DNA from: CAZKWG01 sp964615375
Lineage (GTDB): Bacteria; Myxococcota_A; UBA796; CAZKWG01
Direction: 5' to 3'
Length of the DNA: 64,000 bases
NCBI GenBank assembly: GCA_964615375.1
Contig: CAZTOW010000026.1
Coordinates: 1-64,000 of the forward strand
In this document: piece after piece, positions 59,347-64,000 of the stretch
Layout of the letters: each line of letters starts with the position of its first letter
How positions within the stretch are numbered: position 1 is the first letter of the stretch
The notes under the pieces: generated by a model
What the model was told of the DNA's origin: nothing
Database searches by the model: none
The model's input: only the letters and a program-made list of their open reading frames with translations
Program-made: the position numbers and the translations under genes

Positions 59347-61779
59347 ATGACGGTGCTGAGCGCCTCGCTCCTCCTCCTCGTCGCGCCGGCCGCCCGCGCG
59401 CAGACGGCGCAGGTGGATCGCCCCCTCCTCCCGGCCTTCTCGACGGCGGGCGAGGACGGCGCGGCGAACCTGTGGCAGAACCCGGCGAACCTCGCCTTCG
59501 ACCGGGACGCGGGCTACGCGCTGGTCTATCGCGAGAACCTGATGTCGGAGAGCCCGGCCTCCTTCGCCGTCGCCGGGAACACCGGCCCGCTGGCCACCGG
59601 GCTTCACTACACCTCGGGCCTGGACGGCAACCCCTGGTGGACCCTCTCCACCGGGCTCGGCGTGCGCCTGGACCGCGATCTGGCCCTGGGCGTCCACCTC
59701 GGCTGGCAGCTCCCCTCGGGGCCCGACAACAACCTGCTCTCCTGGGACGTCGCCGCCTCCTACCGGCCCCTGCCCTGGCTCGGCGTGTCCGCGCTCGTGC
59801 AGAACGTGGGCGACCCGGCCCCGGATCGCGGGATCGAGCAGCGCTACGGGGCGAGCCTCGTCCTGCGGCCCTGGGACGGGCGCGCGCAGCTCGGCGTGGA
59901 CTACCTCAGCGCGGCCTCCGACGAGGACCTGCTGGGCGGGGTGCTCTCGGGCACGCTGCGGGTCTCGCCCGTGCGGGGGCTGGCGCTCCGGGCCTACGGG
60001 GACAGCGACGGCAGCGTGGGCGCGGGGGTGGAGGTCAACGTGGGCGGGCCGCGGCTCGGGCTGCACGGGACCCTGCCCGGGGGCGAGGGGACGCCGGTGG
60101 CGCTCGGCTACCTGCTCTCCGGCTCGGAGGACGAGCGCCTCTTCGGCGGGAAGGACACGGTGGCCCACTTCGTGCTGGAGGAGGACTTCCCCTACCAGCC
60201 GCCCGACGGCTTCCTCATCGCCCGCGGCGAGAGCTACCTGCACCTGCTGCAGCGCCTGGAGACCGCGGCCCGGGACCGCAACCTGCGCGGCGTGCTGATC
60301 CACCTCGACGCAACGCCCTTCAGCCTCGCCCAGATCGAGGAGCTCCGCGGGTCGATCGCCCGCCTCCGCGCCGCGGGCAAGCCCGTCGTGGCCTACCTGG
60401 ACCGGGCAACCTCCAACGGCGCCTACCTGCTGGCCTGCGCGGCCGACCGGGTCTACATGCACCCCGCCGCCGAGATCGAGCTCATCGGCCTGTCGGCGGA
60501 GATCCAGTTCTTCCGCGGGTCCCTCGATCTGGTGGGCGTGGAGCCGCAGTTCGCGCGCCGCGCCGAGTACAAGAGCGCGGTGGAGAGCTTCACGAACACC
60601 GAGTCCTCCCCCGCCGCGCGCGAGCAGATGGACGCCCTGGTGGACGATCTCTCGTCGGTCCTGGTGGAGGGGATCGCCAGCTCGCGCGGGCGCAAGCCCG
60701 AGCAGATCGAGGAGATGATCGACCGCGGCCCCTTCACCGCGGAGGAGGCGCTGCGGGAGGGCCTGATCGACGGCCTCTTCTACCCGGATGAGCTGGAGGG
60801 CTCGCTGGACTCGAGCTTCCAGGAGGACTACGCGCTCGACGCCGAGTACGGGCTCACCGAGGACGAGAGCGGCTGGCGCTCCCCCTACGAGATCGCCGTC
60901 ATCTACGTGGACGGCGCCATCGTCTCCGGGCCCAGCTCCGGCCCCGGGCTGCTGGGCGGCGCGGGCACGGCGGGCAGCGACACCATCGTCGGCCAGCTCG
61001 AGCAGGCGCGGCGGGAGCGCAGCGTGCAGGCCGTGATCCTGCGCGTGGACAGCCCCGGCGGGAGCGCGTTCGCCTCCGACGAGATCTGGCGCGCGGTGGA
61101 CCGCCTGCAGCGCGAGAAGCCGGTCATCGTCAGCATGGGCGGCGTGGCGGCCTCCGGCGGCTACTACGTCAGCGCGGGCGCCAACAAGATCTTCGCCTCC
61201 CCCGCTACGATCACGGGGAGCATCGGCGTCTACGGCGGCAAGGTGAGCCTGGAGGGCCTCTACGAGAAGGTAGGGCTCAACTACGAGCTCTACAACCGCG
61301 GGCGGAACGCCGCGATGTACTCCATGTCCAAGCCCATGGACGAGGTGGAGTACGCCGCCCTGGACCGTATGATCGGCTCGACCTACGCGCAGTTCAAGCA
61401 GCGCGTGATCAGCGGGCGCCACCTGAGCCCGGAGAAGGTGGAGCAGGTCGCGCGCGGCCGGGTCTGGAGCGGGCGCGACGCGCTGGAGCAGGGCCTGGTC
61501 GACGAGCTCGGGGGCATGATGGAGGCCATCGACGAGGCGCGGGAGATGGCGGATCTGCCCGCGCGGGCCGAGGTGGAGCTCATCACCTACGACGGACTCA
61601 TCGGGGAGGACGTCTACGCGCGCCGCTCCGTGCGCGCCCTGGCCCGCGAGCTCGCCAGCGCGGCGATCGGGCGCGAGGCCGCGGCCCTCCCCTCCGAGCT
61701 CAGCCTGCTCGAGCAGTACCGCCTCCTGTCCTCCGAGACGGTCTGGGCCGTCCTGCCCTACCAGATCAAGGTGCGCTGA
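59347..61779 (+). CDS. Outer-membrane barrel-like domain fused to signal-peptide-peptidase SppA
   Basis: An 810-residue exported protein (signal MTVLSASLLLLVAPAARA). Residues 20-255 resemble a beta-barrel of the PorV/FadL-like kind: PAFSTAGEDGAANLWQNPANLAF, LALGVHLGWQL, VSALVQNVGDP, RAYGDSDGSVGAGVEVNVGG. Residues 290-790 are a full tandem SppA (67-kDa type): the N-terminal half has the catalytic Lys409 in RRAEYKSAVESF, the C-terminal half the nucleophile Ser603 in GGVAASGGYYVSAGA, with SIGVYGGKVSL after it. SppA normally sits in the inner membrane, so this fusion suggests a protease outside or in the outer membrane. It is followed by an NtrC-type gene 2 bp later. Confidence 0.88.
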   Translation: MTVLSASLLLLVAPAARAQTAQVDRPLLPAFSTAGEDGAANLWQNPANLAFDRDAGYALVYRENLMSESPASFAVAGNTGPLATGLHYTSGLDGNPWWTLSTGLGVRLDRDLALGVHLGWQLPSGPDNNLLSWDVAASYRPLPWLGVSALVQNVGDPAPDRGIEQRYGASLVLRPWDGRAQLGVDYLSAASDEDLLGGVLSGTLRVSPVRGLALRAYGDSDGSVGAGVEVNVGGPRLGLHGTLPGGEGTPVALGYLLSGSEDERLFGGKDTVAHFVLEEDFPYQPPDGFLIARGESYLHLLQRLETAARDRNLRGVLIHLDATPFSLAQIEELRGSIARLRAAGKPVVAYLDRATSNGAYLLACAADRVYMHPAAEIELIGLSAEIQFFRGSLDLVGVEPQFARRAEYKSAVESFTNTESSPAAREQMDALVDDLSSVLVEGIASSRGRKPEQIEEMIDRGPFTAEEALREGLIDGLFYPDELEGSLDSSFQEDYALDAEYGLTEDESGWRSPYEIAVIYVDGAIVSGPSSGPGLLGGAGTAGSDTIVGQLEQARRERSVQAVILRVDSPGGSAFASDEIWRAVDRLQREKPVIVSMGGVAASGGYYVSAGANKIFASPATITGSIGVYGGKVSLEGLYEKVGLNYELYNRGRNAAMYSMSKPMDEVEYAALDRMIGSTYAQFKQRVISGRHLSPEKVEQVARGRVWSGRDALEQGLVDELGGMMEAIDEAREMADLPARAEVELITYDGLIGEDVYARRSVRALARELASAAIGREAAALPSELSLLEQYRLLSSETVWAVLPYQIKVR

Positions 61780-61781
61780 GC

Positions 61782-63182
<1,401 letters not shown>

Positions 63183-63185
63183 GGC

Positions 63186-63497
63186 TCAGTCCACGTAGAG
63201 GGCGCGCAGCTCGTCGCAGAGCGCGTCGCCTGTGTCCGCCTGGAGCGCCGTGAGCGCGTCGATGGTCTCCTCGCACTGGTCGAGCGCGTCGGTGAGCTCG
63301 CGCGGCTCGAGGTCGGCGCGCACCACGGCCCAGCGGTTGGTGCACTGGGACTCGAAGCGGGCGGGGCCGCGCGCGTCCACCTCTTCCCAGCCCACGGGCC
63401 AGGTGTCGAGGCACTCGCTCATGCGGGCGCGCATGACGCCACAGAGCTGCTCGCAGTGGTCCGTCTGACAGCCCGAGCCCAGGAGGCCGAGCGCCAT
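63186..63497 (-). CDS. Small Cys-rich lipoprotein, unknown function
   Basis: A 103-residue predicted lipoprotein with very short signal MALGLLGSGC. The mature part has seven cysteines counting the lipid-bearing one (HCEQLCGV, SECLDTW, SQCTNRW, DQCEETI, ALCDELR), suggesting a disulphide-knit helical bundle. ATG 63497 (or GTG 63500) is chosen because the longer frame runs antisense through the tRNA-Phe gene, which cannot be coding. It begins 21 bp after the tRNA on the same strand and is probably transcribed from the same promoter. Confidence 0.65.
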   Translation of the reverse strand: MALGLLGSGCQTDHCEQLCGVMRARMSECLDTWPVGWEEVDARGPARFESQCTNRWAVVRADLEPRELTDALDQCEETIDALTALQADTGDALCDELRALYVD

Positions 63498-63517
63498 CAC
63501 GAACAGCCCCGTGAGAG

Positions 63518-63590
63518 TGGCCAGGGACGGGATCGAACCGCCGACACGGGGATTTTCAGTCCCCTGCTCTACCAGCTGAGCTACCTGGCC
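63518..63590 (-). tRNA. tRNA-Phe (GAA)
   Basis: A 73-nt cloverleaf on the minus strand: acceptor GGCCAGG/CCTGGCC, D stem GCTC/GAGC with loop AGCTGGTA, anticodon stem GGGGA/TCCCC with loop CTGAAAA (anticodon GAA), T stem GGCGG/CCGTC with loop TTCGATC, discriminator A. The terminal CCA is not encoded, so it must be added by the CCA enzyme. All stems pair, with one G-T in the T stem. Confidence 0.97.
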
Positions 63591-63702
63591 GAATCTCACG
63601 ATGGGGCTCGTCAAGGGTTCTACACTCGACCTGCTGGATCCTGGGCTCGACGTGCTCTCGAGCTGGCGTCCGGCGACGGCGTGGTGCGTGAACCGTGGCG
63701 CC

Positions 63703-63731
63703 CAATTATCGCGAGGGTGGGAGGGTGTCAA
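63703..63731 (-). promoter_or_regulatory. Promoter upstream of tRNA-Phe
   Basis: Reading the minus strand: perfect TTGACA (63731-63726), then either 17 bp to TAATTG (63708-63703) or 15 bp to GATAAT (63710-63705). The -35 box ends just beside the start codon of the divergent HAD gene. It implies about 105 nt of leader before the tRNA. Confidence 0.45.
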
Positions 63732-64000
63732 ATGCGGGCCGTGAGCTTTGACCTGGACGGCACGCTGGCCGAGGTGGGGCGCCGCAGGATCGGCCTCTGG
63801 CGCGAGCTCTTGCGCTGGCCGCGGGTGCTCGGAGCCTACGAGCCCGCCGTGCGAGCCCTCCGCGGGCGACGCCTGGAGGATCTGCCGCGCGCCCTGGAGG
63901 AGGAGATCGTGGCCCGCTCCGGCGAGCCCCCCGAGCGGGTGCGCGCCGCGCTGGAGGCGACCTTCTCCCGTCGCTGGCCCGCCCTCTTCGCTGGCGCTCA
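63732..64000 (+). CDS. HAD-superfamily hydrolase (partial, runs off the window)
   Basis: The first 89 codons of a gene cut off by the right edge. The start MRAVSFDLDGTLAEVG gives HAD motif I with both aspartates (DLDGT), followed by a helical cap region (WRELLRWPRVLGAYEPAV). The ATG at 63732 has GGGAGG upstream. It is divergent from tRNA-Phe. The subfamily and substrate cannot be told from this part. Confidence 0.85.
   Translation, partial: MRAVSFDLDGTLAEVGRRRIGLWRELLRWPRVLGAYEPAVRALRGRRLEDLPRALEEEIVARSGEPPERVRAALEATFSRRWPALFAGA

Noticed and set aside
59278..61422. Open frame of about 714 codons opposite the SppA fusion
   Set aside because: His/Ala/Val-rich low-complexity translation, antisense to a protein with intact catalytic motifs.
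63498..63731. N-terminal extension of the small lipoprotein through the tRNA region
   Set aside because: The frame reads through tRNA-Phe; the lipobox signal begins at 63497.

Overview
The window is 64 kb of high-GC, gene-dense DNA. It looks like a chromosome segment from a myxobacterium-like bacterium (Myxococcota, former Deltaproteobacteria). The signs are a MYXO-CTERM-like tail on a secreted amidase, many lipoproteins with acidic Gly/Thr/Asp-rich tethers, two orphan NtrC-type sigma-54 activators, and a TolQ/TolR-TPR-TonB-like envelope gene set resembling the Glt/Agl gliding and Nfs spore-coat machineries. No species is assigned. No rRNA, CRISPR array, transposase, integrase or phage gene was seen, and no stretch over 300 bases lacks a gene.

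Layout. 1-3.4 kb: gcvT-gcvH followed by an AAA-ATPase-like/PD-(D/E)XK protein. 3.4-14.5 kb: 1-Cys peroxiredoxin, MYXO-CTERM amidase, an RpoD/RpoS-type sigma factor, a lipoprotein aminopeptidase, two small conserved proteins, thymidine kinase, a GT-C-like membrane protein, a discoidin-type protein, an outer-membrane-type protein and a TlpA-like thioredoxin. 14.7-19.2 kb: M4 protease, NtrC-type regulator, outer-membrane-type protein. 19.2-22.6 kb (minus strand): the translation block rpsP-khpA-rimM-trmD-rplS-yraN-rsmI. 22.7-31.9 kb: pccB, beta-helix and kelch lipoproteins, a TPR lipoprotein, pgeF, a HAD phosphatase, nadD. 32-36.9 kb (plus): murI-ftsE-ftsX-envC-ctpA, a peptidoglycan and cell-division operon. 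36.9-42.6 kb (minus): ftsK, lolA, rimO and a small lipoprotein. 42.6-45.6 kb: galE, an outer-membrane beta-barrel and a small secreted protein.

The most distinctive region is 45.8-57.3 kb on the minus strand. Eight tightly packed genes (periplasmic protein, GltC-like TPR, GltD-like giant TPR, GltE-like TPR lipoprotein, a small GltF-position protein, TolQ-like, two TolR-like) are followed after 218 bp by a FHA/TM/TonB-like GltG-type protein. This could form a proton-driven trans-envelope machine. One TolR-like subunit has the motor aspartate and the other has asparagine there. The right end holds dacB, an unusual beta-barrel/SppA fusion, a second NtrC-type regulator, a small Cys-rich lipoprotein, tRNA-Phe(GAA) and the start of a HAD hydrolase.

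Two global patterns stand out. All nine convergent gene pairs lie between an 11-nt overlap and a 5-nt gap, leaving almost no room for ordinary terminators. Several inferred promoters share TTGAC-like -35 boxes with a TAC-type -10 box, and in two of them the -35 box contains the TGA stop codon of the preceding gene. All functional calls come from reading sequence and motifs; no database search was run.
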